NCBI GenBank assembly: GCA_015350385.1
Contig: WNKI01000005.1
Location: 993,228 to 1,057,227 of the forward strand
Origin: Aculops lycopersici
Lineage: Eukaryota > Arthropoda > Arachnida > Trombidiformes > Eriophyidae
Length of the DNA stretch: 64,000 bases
Reading direction: 5' to 3'
How positions within the stretch are numbered: the first letter of the stretch is position 1; the number at the start of each line of letters is the position of its first letter. The position numbers and the translations under genes are program-made. The notes beneath the pieces were generated by a model that was given only the letters and a program-made list of their open reading frames with translations, had not been told where the DNA came from and made no database searches. Below are positions 50,025 to 59,841 of this stretch, in pieces.

Positions 50025-50820
50025 GATTATATTGCCAGCCAACTAGCTTGCCAAAACGACGTCGACGACGAGACTTTCTCTATCTCATCAACAGTCACAA
50101 GCTTTACTCAACTGAAGCCACTAACATTTGCCACTAGGCTGTCTCATATATGCTCGCCTCTAGTTTTGACTAGACGAAATCCTCCTAGTCGCCATACTCC
50201 TTTCCAGCGGCCGCCTCCAAAACTCCGACGAGCACTTATCATCCTCGCAAGCGTCGATTACTTATCATCGCCTATTTCAAGCTCTCTTCCTCACTAAATG
50301 GAACAAAATTAAATAAATATAAGCCACTCAGCTGGAGGTTATATCATCATCTCATCTCATCGAGCAAGCAATCAATAGAGCGAGCGAGCAAGCAGGCGAG
50401 TGAGCCAGGAATAGAAGCTGCAAATTTTAAATTGCGACTAGTAAGAACAGAAATTGAAACCAGCTGACCCAAACTCACCCAATATACAATATATTTCTGC
50501 TAATCACATAATCGTCGTCACAACTTGCTGATAATCCAAGTCCCTCTATTCAATAACATTAGGTCTATTTATTTTGATACTATTTATTATCATATTCTGC
50601 CACTAGCTTTGTGACGCGAACTAGCAAATGAAATACAAGATGATTTAACGAGCAGCCTAAATTTAGACACTTTTAATATAATATCATTATTATTATTTTA
50701 GCTCAAACAAATTATCTGTTATCATCTAATAGCAGATGAATAATATCATGTAACTACCAAAGCTTCGTTATTACCGTAATTATTATAATTATTATTACCT
50801 AGAGCTTTATTATAATTACC

Positions 50821-50954
50821 ACTATTGTATTGCATCTGAGAGAAAATGCCGCCACTGGACTCTAGTCATCAACTGCAACAGAACCAACTTTTGGCGCCAC
50901 CTTAGACAACTGAACCCACCAATTGCCGCTTAAGCTGCATCGTAATCTATAGAT
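50821..50954 (+). promoter_or_regulatory. Putative 5' leader of CPEB with a 19-codon upstream ORF
   Basis: An upstream ATG at 50846 in good context (AAAATGC, A at -3) opens a 19-codon frame that ends with TAG at 50903-50905, about 50 bases before the CPEB ATG. The main ATG has an in-frame TAA at 50943-50945 and a weaker context (GATATGC). If this region is in the mature leader, the uORF would dampen CPEB translation. Transcript extent is not visible. Confidence 0.35.
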
Positions 50955-53104
50955 ATGCTGGCCAACTTGACAGGAACTGACCACACCAATCAGCCGATAG
51001 ATAAGCAGCATCAGCAGGAGCAACCAAATTGGACGACACTAGCCAACGGCACCATGCCTATCTACTCGGCTCTATACCTGAATGAATCAACCAGTGGTGG
51101 TGATGGTGCGTATCCAAATAATGGAATCATGCAGGTAGGCGGTGAAGAGTCGACGGGTGGTGCCAGTGTCAAACCGATTGAAGGAGGTGGTGGTAATAAT
51201 AGTGGCGGCTGCAATCTCATGGGTCAATTTAACAAAACTTCAACCACAACTACACCAACAAGTGATACTTCTAATAATCTATTTTCAACTTATAATCATG
51301 GCCATGCAATCGAATCTCTACTAGACAACAATCATAACACTAGCAATCAAGCATCCACCTCCTCGTCTGTGAATCATAGCCATAACCAGAATCCAACACC
51401 AATTCAAGTCCAACAATCCGCGGCCGCCTCGAAACAGCATGTGCTAAATATCCAAGATATGCTGTCGGGTAATGGAAGCGGTGGTGGCGGCGCCCAGTCA
51501 TCCTCTTCGCTGACCTCCTCGCCACTAAGCTCCTCAGGTCCCTTCGGTGGTTGCGGAAGTCAAGTTGGCGGGAGTATTGGCACAGGTGGTCATCTCGACT
51601 CCTCGCCGATGTCCTCGCTAACTTCAGGCTCTAGGTCCTACTCGAGCATACTGCATTCGCAAAATTACGAGAATCTCATTCAGGCAAGACTCTCTATGTT
51701 TGGCGACTTTCAACAGCAACTCCACCTCCAATACCAGCAACTCCTTGGCTCCTCACCGTCGTCAACATCAACTCCATCGGGTGCTCCAGATAACTCCTTG
51801 TTCTCGCCACTCTCAATCCTTGGCGCCGCCTCTTCATCTCAGCCGCAGAGACAGCCGCCCTCGGGCTACCAGCTGCCTCATCCCAATCGCTTCGGTGTTG
51901 GACAGCACCAGTCGCTCTACTCGGGATCGAGTCGCCATTCTCAGTACCAAGTCTCAGATGCAGACGGCGTTCCAAATGGACAACAGCATACATTTGGAGG
52001 TGTTGGTATCGTGGGTGGTGTTGGTGGATACTCGCACGTGGCTAGGAATAGTGGTTCGGCGATAGGAAATATGGCAAATAATGGAGGGGCAGGCAAATTC
52101 GGAGGTGGACGTCGCAACAAATTGCCCTTCATGGCGCCAAATGCAGGTGCTGGTGCAAACACCAGCACTAATAGTCAAGTCAGACAACTTAACGACCACC
52201 ATCATCACCACCAACCTCAGCAACACCACAACAACCATCACCACCAGTCAACGTCGACGAGCAACTTTCTCAAGAGTCTCTATGACAACTCATTGAATAT
52301 GAACTCGGATGGAAGCGAACGATTCTCGAGGAAGGTATTTGTCGGTGGATTGCCGCCAGATATTGACGAGGAGGAAATCAAGGCCAGCTTTAGGCGCTTC
52401 GGATCGTTAGTTGTAGATTGGCCACACAAGGCCGAGAGCAAATCATATTTTCCACCAAAGGGCTACGCTTTTTTATGTTTCACGATGAGGCGTCAGTTCA
52501 GGCATTGATTGATGCCTGTCTTCACGAGGATGATAAGTTATATTTGTGTGTTTCGAGTCCAACTATCAAGGACAAGTTGGTTCAAATTAGACCTTGGCGC
52601 TTGAGTGATGCGGATTATGTATTGGATTCAACTTTAGCACTTGATCCGCGAAGGACAGTCTTCGTTGGTGGAGTTCCCAGACCGCTAAAGGCATCAGAGC
52701 TCGCCAATATTATGAACAATCTCTACGGAGGAGTCTGCTATGCTGGCATAGATACCGATCCGGAACTTAAGTATCCTAAGGGTGCCGGTCGGGTCGCTTT
52801 TAGCAACCATCAGAGTTACATTGCCGCCATTAGCGCCAGGTTTGTTCACTTGCACCATAGTGAGATCGAGAAAAGGGTTGAGATTAAGCCTTACGTTTTA
52901 GACGATCAATTTTGTGATGCCTGTCGTGGCGCCAGGTGCGCCAATAAGTTTGCACCTTTCTTCTGCGCTAATGTAACCTGTTTGCAATACTTTTGCGAGA
53001 ATTGCTGGTCCACGGTCCACTCGCAACAGGGCAAAGAGTTCCACAAACCATTGGTCAAGGAAGGCGCGGAGAGACCGCGCGGGATGCCACTTAGATGGTG
53101 CTGA
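50955..53104 (+). CDS. orb2: Orb2/CPEB2-4-type cytoplasmic polyadenylation element-binding protein, interrupted by a frame change at 52469-52475
   Basis: CPEB binds U-rich elements in mRNA 3' UTRs and controls polyadenylation and translation. The first frame (50955-52508) encodes a disordered Ser/Gly/Asn/Gln/His-rich head (1-455, His cluster near 413-430) and the start of RRM1 (RKVFVGGLPPDIDEEEI from 459), then runs out of frame at RNP1 and stops. The -1 frame from 52475 to 53104 continues without loss: rest of RRM1 (508-545), RRM2 (TVFVGGVPRP, 568-650) and the zinc-binding ZZ domain (C654, C657, C662, C671, C676, C681, C684, H689, H697). Joined, the product is 716 residues, close to the long fly Orb2. 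The change sits on T TTT TTA. Either a base is missing from the assembly, or a -1 ribosomal slip is used. An in-frame TAA at 50943 fixes the start. No intron is seen. All other residues look constrained, so a pseudogene is unlikely. Confidence 0.92.
52469..52475 (+). promoter_or_regulatory. Candidate -1 ribosomal frameshift heptamer U UUU UUA
   Basis: The heptamer is in the correct register relative to the zero frame (GCT TTT TTA). Slipping back one base gives Phe-Leu-Met-Phe-His-Asp-Glu, the expected RNP1 continuation with correct length. A 7-bp stem (CAGGCAT 52499-52505 with ATGCCTG 52512-52518) follows, but 23 bases downstream, farther than the usual 5-9. A missing T or C in the assembly explains the data equally well. 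Confidence 0.3.
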
Positions 53105-54776
53105 TTGAATGAGAGGCTACAGCTACCTGTTCACTTATAGAAACAATATCAAACAAAAATGGACGAATCTCGATGGATGACAAGGAAAGTTCTGTGATGT
53201 AATTAATCATTTACACATAGCTTCATGAATTAGGATTAAAAGAAAACGAATTAATAACCAGGGAGATCTGGAGTGACAAGATGGGCGAACCGGAGAAGAG
53301 CGAGAGGGTGACTGGTATTTGTTAAGTTTTATACCAACCATCTCTCACTATTCAAGTAGAGATAATGAATTTTAAATGGTCGCGTGATAACTATCGGAAT
53401 TTCGACAAACAATAAGTCACAATTTGTCAAAAGGTTCATGGAAACTCACGGCGATACAAGACGAAATCTTCATTCTATTGCCATAAAGAAAACTTTGATA
53501 TTAGCTGTGCTAAATTTATACATCTAAGTTGATAAATAGAGGCATACAAAGTACGCTTATTGACTTGATTTGATATAGTTTATATTCAACATGAAAAATT
53601 CAACCTAAAGTTTTAGAACTCATCTAGTCAACTAGAAAACCAAAACAAAAGCTACACATTTGGATAACACCAATCAATCGATCAATCAGATTTTAAACCA
53701 CCGAAACCAAAAAACACATGAATACACAAACACTAGTCTTAAGGGGGTTACCTTGCAAGTTTATCATTGATTATAAACTATTCTAATGAGCGAGCGAAAA
53801 TTCGACTCAAGTTTCTAGTCGATCACATACTTTACAGAAGCACTTGTTTTATGCTAAATACTTTAACATCATCGCCATCATCATTATCACCACACATACA
53901 CACTTCTCATATTAGAACATTAGGATAACTACCCAAACAAACCAACAAACTGTGTAACCCGATTATTGTAAGCCGATCAGTGTGAGCAGATCAACTACTT
54001 GGATAAGAGATGAAATGAAATGGTACTATTAGTGAGAAGAAAAAGGAATCGGGGTTGAGAATTGAGGGATTGACAAAAACAAGAGTGAGATTTGTTTTTT
54101 CACATCTACTTGTAAAGCAATACTATCACATAACTAATGATGACAACAGGTTGAGTTGTCCCGTGAAAACCGAATTATTTGAGTGCAAAGCGGAAGTGGC
54201 ACCTGTTTCTCGTTGTGCTCTCACCTGTTGAATGGCCATCATTGTCATCGTCGCATCTTACAAAAAGTGTTGACTTTCTAGGTATAAGAATTAAATTGAA
54301 TCTACAAATATTTTCCACCACCACCACATCATTACATCGAATCAAACTGAGCTCACCCTCCTCGCTGAGATTTGTTGTACTCTTTTGTTTCATCTCTTTT
54401 TGTCGTCAAATTCCTTGTTGTTGTCTAGCCAATTGCAGTCAGTTCCCATGCCACTGCTCGAGTTGTACATAGTTGTTCCCGCTATCCCAAAAATAGAACC
54501 ACCTGCTACTAGTTATTATTGTTGTTGCTATAAGATATGCGGAGAGGACATTTCAACACGAGTGGTGGTGATATTGCAGCAGTAGGAGTGGTTTCCTCTA
54601 AAGCAAGGCCACCATCACCTCAACAGAGGGTTCATCTGTTTGCCTAGTCCATTGGGGAATTGTTTTCACGGTAGCGTCGCATGAGCTCAGTAAATGCAAA
54701 ACATTCAACGTTCTTTTTTGATTGAACGTGCAACTGATCGTGATAGAATATTCTGACTGTACCAGAAGCCAGCCAA
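53105..54776 (+). other. CPEB 3' region and spacer
   Basis: AT-rich after the stop codon and probably a long 3' UTR. Two UUUUAU hexamers, the consensus CPE, occur at 53337-53342 and 53847-53852, so autoregulation is conceivable. No canonical AATAAA is evident. From about 54100 the composition returns to mixed; open frames there show no domain. The last 100 bp likely contains the promoter or leader of the next gene. Confidence 0.4.
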
Positions 54777-55529
54777 ATGAATGCCAAGTCCAAGGTCAAG
54801 CTTGGGACAGTCCTGTTGCTGATCCTAACAGCTTACTTGCTGTCGCTATTAACTATACAACTAAGCACTTCGCATGGAGCTCATGCGTTTGATTTCGATC
54901 TCAACGAACCAGCCGACGAGGAGCCAGTGGCAAGTCCACCTGATACGACAGGACATTCGATGAAGCCGGCCGCAGAAACAGTAGCGGTTACCGGGAGAGA
55001 TCCAAAGTCCAATAAGGAGAAGGTTAGACAAATTTACGCTAAGATTGAGAGATTATTCAAGATACTGAAGGTTTGTGACACTGAGAATTTCGATCTGAGC
55101 AAGCTCGATATTCCACTCAATTTTAGCTCTGAGAACAAGGCAATGATGGCTTTGAATGCTGTAGGCAAGTCCAAACTTATTACAAGCAATAAGAATCTTC
55201 AGGAGAGATTCCATAATATTTTGGGCAATTGTCGCCAGTTAGCCAAGGCAGTGCAGGAGAAGGATGAGGAGATTAATGGTAGACATAGTCAGATGAGTGG
55301 CGAGGAATACGATGAAATGATCGCTAGGCGCAAGTATGAGCTACGTAATGCTCCATTCGAGGACATTAGAAGAAGATTCCTAAATCATCCGAGTCGAGGT
55401 GTTAAGATGACAATTGACAAAACAACCACCACGACAACCACCGAGAAGCCAGGACAATTGGGGATAACTGTGGAAACTGTTGAACACGGCAATGGAGCTC
55501 CACGCAAAGTTTTCGAATTTTTCCTATGA
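54777..55529 (+). CDS. Orphan secreted or type II membrane protein, 250 residues
   Basis: I do not recognise this protein. Residues 1-8 are basic, and 9-30 form one hydrophobic segment (GTVLLLILTAYLLSLLTIQL), which fits a signal peptide or a signal anchor. Then come an acidic stretch (38-52), a Pro/Thr/Ala-rich linker, and a predicted alpha-helical, Lys/Glu-rich region (77-203) with only two Cys (100 and 152), which could pair. There is a possible N-glycosylation site at N115 and a Thr run at 216-222. The single frame starts at the first ATG and ends cleanly, and its base composition resembles neighbouring genes. It lies between CPEB and ASF1 on the same strand with separate spacers. Real coding status is supported by length, composition and signal, not by homology. 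Confidence 0.7.
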   Translation: MNAKSKVKLGTVLLLILTAYLLSLLTIQLSTSHGAHAFDFDLNEPADEEPVASPPDTTGHSMKPAAETVAVTGRDPKSNKEKVRQIYAKIERLFKILKVCDTENFDLSKLDIPLNFSSENKAMMALNAVGKSKLITSNKNLQERFHNILGNCRQLAKAVQEKDEEINGRHSQMSGEEYDEMIARRKYELRNAPFEDIRRRFLNHPSRGVKMTIDKTTTTTTTEKPGQLGITVETVEHGNGAPRKVFEFFL

Positions 55530-56447
55530 TTCTCCATTCCGAATTTGCGTCCTCGCTTTATGGTTCTAGATTGTAAATCAGATTGAATAGGAAAATCCTG
55601 GGAAGCCAGGTACATTAAGATTAATGCGCTCCTAGCGGCAGAGTGTAATTTACCGGTCCAATTTAGCAAGTTGTTGCGTCAGAATTTGGGCGCCAAAATG
55701 CCTCTGCACTTTGGCTTTTTGTACCTCATCAAAAACAATATCAAGAGGCAGGATAGCTGTTGCGGTAAGGTAGAGGAAACCATGCGTTCAGCACACAGAC
55801 ACCCAGAGTCTCTCGGTGTGTCGCACGTCTCTGTGTGTGAGCGAGCTCGTGCAGGAATTCATCCTGCAGTCACTAACTTTGGCGCTCATTCTGCAGTCTT
55901 CCGAGGCCGGTCTTCTTGAACTGGCCCGAGCGCAGGGCCTCTTTGTCCCGAATTGTTTTCACAATGCGCCCAAGTCTACGGGCTCGCACCAGGTTATCAC
56001 GCACTAATTCAAGAATTGGCTAATCGCGAGCTTCGGGTGAGCTCGTTCAAGGGGCGGTGACGGCCTGAAGCCCGCGGTTTCTGTTGTTGTTGACGCTGCT
56101 GCCGCCTCTGTTGGCGGTGCAACTGGCTTTCTTTACTTCATTGCCAACATTGTGTGGCAGATCTGAATTCGCGCTCGAAGTCTCGGTTGTCACGAATTCG
56201 CTCTTGTCTCAACCCACGATACCAAATGCAATTTTAACTTCTCCTCTTTCAACTCTTTGGTCAACTCAGAGGTTGTCACCTATTAGTCATCATTTGATTG
56301 TTTATCCTATTAAAACTTGAAACTTTTCCACACAAATCACCCCCAAAATAAGAACGCTTTAAATCACGGAGGAAAGGAAAAATTTAAGAACTCCATTAGC
56401 TTTCAAGTGGCCAGACAGGCAAATCTATAACCAATACAAACTGACCA
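55530..56447. other. Spacer between the orphan gene and ASF1
   Basis: Mixed composition. Short open frames have no recognisable content. The final 100 bp is A-rich and is probably the ASF1 leader. Confidence 0.4.
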
Positions 56448-56912
56448 ATGGCCAAGGTACATGTTGTTAATGTCGTTGTTCTTGACAATCCATCCCCATT
56501 CAGTAATCCTTTCCAATTTGAGATCACATTTGAGTGTATAGAAGACCTGAAGGAAGATCTAGAATGGAAAATCATCTATGTCGGTAGCGCGGAGACGGAA
56601 GAATTCGATCAGACCCTCGACACAGTGTATGTTGGCCCCGTACCAGAAGGTCGGCACATGTTCTTGTTCAAGGCCGAGGCACCTGATTCCGCCAAAATAC
56701 CCGTGGAAGACGCAGTGGGCGTTACAGTTGTCCTACTATCTTGCTCTTATAGAGGCAAGGAGTTCTTGAGAGTGGGTTACTATGTAAATAATGAGTATGT
56801 TGACGCTGAGTTGCGTGAGAACGCGCCTGCAAAACCCATCTTTGACAAGTTACAAAGAAATATCCTCGCCACAAATCCTCGAGTTACCAGGTTCAAGATC
56901 GACTGGGACTAG
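56448..56912 (+). CDS. asf1: Histone H3-H4 chaperone ASF1
   Basis: ASF1 binds the H3-H4 dimer and hands it to CAF-1 or HIRA for nucleosome assembly in the nucleus. The 154-residue product begins MAKVHVVNVVVLDNPSPF and follows the whole immunoglobulin-like core, with the histone-contact residues D54, V94, R108 and Y112 all present. It ends in RVTRFKIDWD at the exact end of the conserved core, so the acidic or Ser-rich C-terminal tail found in many animal ASF1 proteins is absent. The gene is intronless, starts in a good context (CCAATGG), and lies tail-to-tail with the RhoGAP gene, whose stop codon is only about 170 bp away. Assignment is secure from near-continuous identity to the family. Confidence 0.98.
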   Translation: MAKVHVVNVVVLDNPSPFSNPFQFEITFECIEDLKEDLEWKIIYVGSAETEEFDQTLDTVYVGPVPEGRHMFLFKAEAPDSAKIPVEDAVGVTVVLLSCSYRGKEFLRVGYYVNNEYVDAELRENAPAKPIFDKLQRNILATNPRVTRFKIDWD

Positions 56913-57086
56913 ACAACAATGACAATGTTTAAAAATTTTACGAATCAAATCAACATTAGTTATATTCGCGGCAGTAAACTGAAATTATCTGCCCGAAAAC
57001 TATAAAGACTTGCACAAATCAGCATTCTGTTTAACAGAGAAAACTTCATATGAACTGTTTATTCCTTTTGTATTGATTTTGAAACT
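56913..57086. other. Convergent 3' ends of ASF1 and the RhoGAP gene
   Basis: Only about 174 bp separates the two stop codons, so the 3' UTRs probably abut or overlap. The sequence is AT-rich; no separate feature is seen. Confidence 0.5.
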
Positions 57087-58772
57087 TTATATGAATTTTA
57101 CGTAGTTCTCTGGTAACAGGCCTCGTTGGCCGTTACGCTCCAAGGTTCCAATAAGCCAGCCGACTTCCGCAGAGTTCCGAACTATCGATTTGTGAGATTA
57201 TTTAAAAATGTGACGGTCATGTTAGTTGGTTGATAATTCTTAAGATGGTATAAGATAGATAGATTTTTATCACTTACCGTCAACAATAACTTCATTTGGA
57301 CCAAATGACAGTTCTGATTCAGTATCTGCGACACAAGCGTAGAGGGTCACAACTTTGTTTGAACGATATGGCAGTTTGTTAGCGTTCAATGAGTAATATG
57401 GATATGAGTTTTGTTGGTTAATGTAATTTGACTGGTTTATGTATGGATGATCACCGAGAGTTCCACTATTGAGACTGTTTGAAGAGTAATTGAGACTATT
57501 CATATGGCTTGAAGGTTGACTGTTGTTGTTTGGAAAGCCGATGTAATTCAGCGAATTGTTCATCGAGCCACCCATCGGGTTGTAGCTGTTTTGATGTTGC
57601 CGCTCAGATGGAACCATTAACGCTTGATCATAGGAATATGTCTTCAAATCGTTGATCGGTCTAATATCTAAGGATGGTATAGAGCTTGTGGATATGAAAG
57701 TTGGTGTTGGCCGACTAGGTGGTGGATGATCATAACTCTTCAGCGCGAATTGGGCGAGATCGTTGCTGTTACCATTTTGGCACTTGAAAGGTTTGTTTGG
57801 GCAGTTAATACTACTATCTACAGGATAGTTTGATTGTTGGTGTTGTTGCTGCTGAGAGTGAAGGTATTGGTTTTGTTGTTGAGTAATCCTTTGCTGCTGT
57901 TGCTGCCTTTGGTTATTTGATGGCGGTGGTGGGGGTAGGCCTAATCCGAATTGCTCGTCATGGTTTTGTTGAATCATCGGATGAGGTGTGCTTGTTGTGA
58001 ACTGCACTTGATGTTGATGATTTTGTTGGATATTATTGTTGATGCTATTATTGTTATTGTTATGGCTATTTAGATGGTCGTTTGAATGATACTGTGGTTG
58101 ATTTTGATTGTTTTGTTGCTGCTGCTGCTGTTGATGGATTAGATTCAATCTCGGATCATTGAATATGGAATCATAATCCTCAATCAGGGTACTAGCAACA
58201 ACATTTGAGTACTTGATCTCCATTATAGATGAAGCTGTCTCCTCCGGGCCTCGCATCAGGGTTGGAGCAAAACAAATACCTAAATTTGAGACTGTCATAA
58301 GGTTCGTTTGCGAATGACTGGCAACATTTTTGAGATGTTTAACGAGTATCTTGAGCAAAGTGAAGTTTCTAACTGGTAACTGTTGAATGAGTTTCTTGAT
58401 ACTATCAGATCTAGTTTCAAGGTCCTCAATTTTGGCCGCCTCTATAACTACTGGATGCAAACTGTAAGTCATTAAAGGCTCAGAGAGATTTCTCAAGTAA
58501 TTTTTCAAGGCACTAGTGATTGTCTTAGTTTCCCAATCAACTGGATCACTAAAATCAGGCATATTGACCTTACCAGTAGTTGGGTTAAAATTTTTCCTAT
58601 CAAGGCACATATGTAACAATCGGGCTACGCGCGAGTTGACGCCACCGATCCTGTACAGACCCTGGTCGTCCAGACCTCGCGACTCGATAATTTCGATGCA
58701 TTTTCTAACAAAACAATAACCGAGTTCATCAAGATGGCACTCTTGTGGTGTTTGAGGTGGGGTTGGCTTCAT
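57087..58772 (-). CDS. Graf: GRAF-like RhoGAP-SH3 protein, BAR-PH part not visible
   Basis: Two exons are visible, 57278-58772 and 57087-57181, separated by a 96-bp intron; together they encode 529 residues. The RhoGAP domain (about 11-205) has the arginine finger in GLYRIGG (R41), K90 and NYLRNLSEPL, and N163 in NLMTVSNLGICFAPTLMR, so it should stimulate GTP hydrolysis by Rho-family GTPases. A Gln/Asn/His/Ser/Pro-rich linker (210-465) with polyglutamine follows. The SH3 starts at about 468 (VVTLYACVADTESELSF), is cut by a phase-1 intron after D498, and is completed by the short exon ending GLLPENYVKFI. RhoGAP plus C-terminal SH3 is the GRAF/oligophrenin order, but their N-terminal BAR and PH domains are absent. 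An in-frame TAA about 20 bases upstream of the ATG at 58772 supports that start for this transcript. Upstream exons beyond eIF3f or an acceptor inside the first codons cannot be excluded. Confidence 0.9.
57182..57277 (-). other. 96-bp intron inside the SH3 domain of the RhoGAP gene
   Basis: Donor GACG|GTAAGT (GT at 57277-57276) and acceptor ATCGATAG| (AG at 57183-57182). Splicing forms a Val codon (G+TT) and restores a complete SH3, which validates the intron. Unspliced transcript would stop within two codons. Confidence 0.9.
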
Positions 58773-59841
58773 TGATTGTCGATTGTGACGTTATGATGCT
58801 TGCTCGCTTGCTTGAGGTTGGTTGGTGTGATAACTCACATTCAAGGATTTAATATGTTGTTCATCAATATTTCGATGTGTGAGCATTAGAGGTGCAAGCG
58901 TGATTTGGCTTCTCATGTGTCAACCGGGAATTAGGTTCTAATAATTAGAATGATAATTTTGGCAAATTATGTGGCCTATGATATCGGGGCTTTTATGCTC
59001 AAATGTGAGGCAATGCAACTTCGGTTTAAATTGGTAGATTGAGTATTCTATTCAGGTACTGGTATGATGATAATAATAACAATAATTTTTCCTTCTAATG
59101 AAAGTTCCTTTGGTTTGAGTATTAGGCTTGAAGTAAATTTTAGCATTGGATGCCCCGCAGACTATGTAGAGTTTTGTTTATAAAGTTATGTTTTCATTTG
59201 GACAACAAAACACACGGTTAACTTCACTTTTCCAAATCCAAATACATACAACAACAACACACATAAGAGAGAGAAAGGCTGCAGGTAATTGCGACGGCTA
59301 CGGCGATTAGAACTGAAGTCGCCATAACTTTTTTCACCATCATTGGCGGTGGACGAGAGCGAGACGCACAAAAAGATGCGTTACGAGAAAAGAGAGCGAG
59401 AAAGAGAGAAAAAATGGTGTAGTAAAATGTGGATCAAACGGAAGATTTGAAAATTGCGCCACACAGAGTGTAGTTTGTATGGTGTTCCGAAGGTGGCGTT
59501 GCGATCGACGCACGTTGAGCCGGCTAACTTGGCAACTGGATGTCCATTGGTCACAGACTTTGCGTCTGATTCGGCATCCACATGCGGCAGATGGATTTCT
59601 ATTTATTTTCAGCACGTTGGTTTGCGATTGGAACATCAATCTTGTTCTAAAAAATATTTATTTATCAAAACAAGCTAAAACTACAAGCAATTAACTAGGC
59701 GATAGCATATTGATTTCTCATTCCGTGACAATTGCCTACAATTATATGACCACATTGTCTCTTGTAAGCAGCACACACTAGGTAGTTGTCAAGACTAGAA
59801 ATATATCAACAAGGAAACAATAACAAACACCCATCGTCACC
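58773..59841. promoter_or_regulatory. Divergent promoter interval of the RhoGAP gene and eIF3f
   Basis: About 1.07 kb separates the two start codons, which point away from each other. It includes (GAGA)-rich sequence at about 59264-59415 and AT-rich DNA near 59640-59700. Open frames here do not resemble BAR or PH domains. It probably contains both promoters and leaders. Confidence 0.5.

Larger units (their letters stand above)
35451..50820. other. Gene-poor interval between SLC17 and CPEB
   Basis: About 15 kb without a recognisable protein. Contents seen: (GA)n, (CT)n, (CA)n and (TTG)n microsatellites (listed), GC-rich stretches with opposing open frames (about 40.6-41.2 kb, 42.2-43.5 kb), and CCAACTTCCGG-type motifs at 36895, 42969 and 47093. 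No RNA gene was found by eye. It may hold regulatory DNA or 5' non-coding exons of CPEB. Confidence 0.4.

Noticed and set aside
59186..59639. Minus-strand frames upstream of the RhoGAP gene as BAR-PH exons
   Set aside because: The translated residues do not resemble BAR helices or a PH fold and are partly GAGA-repeat derived.
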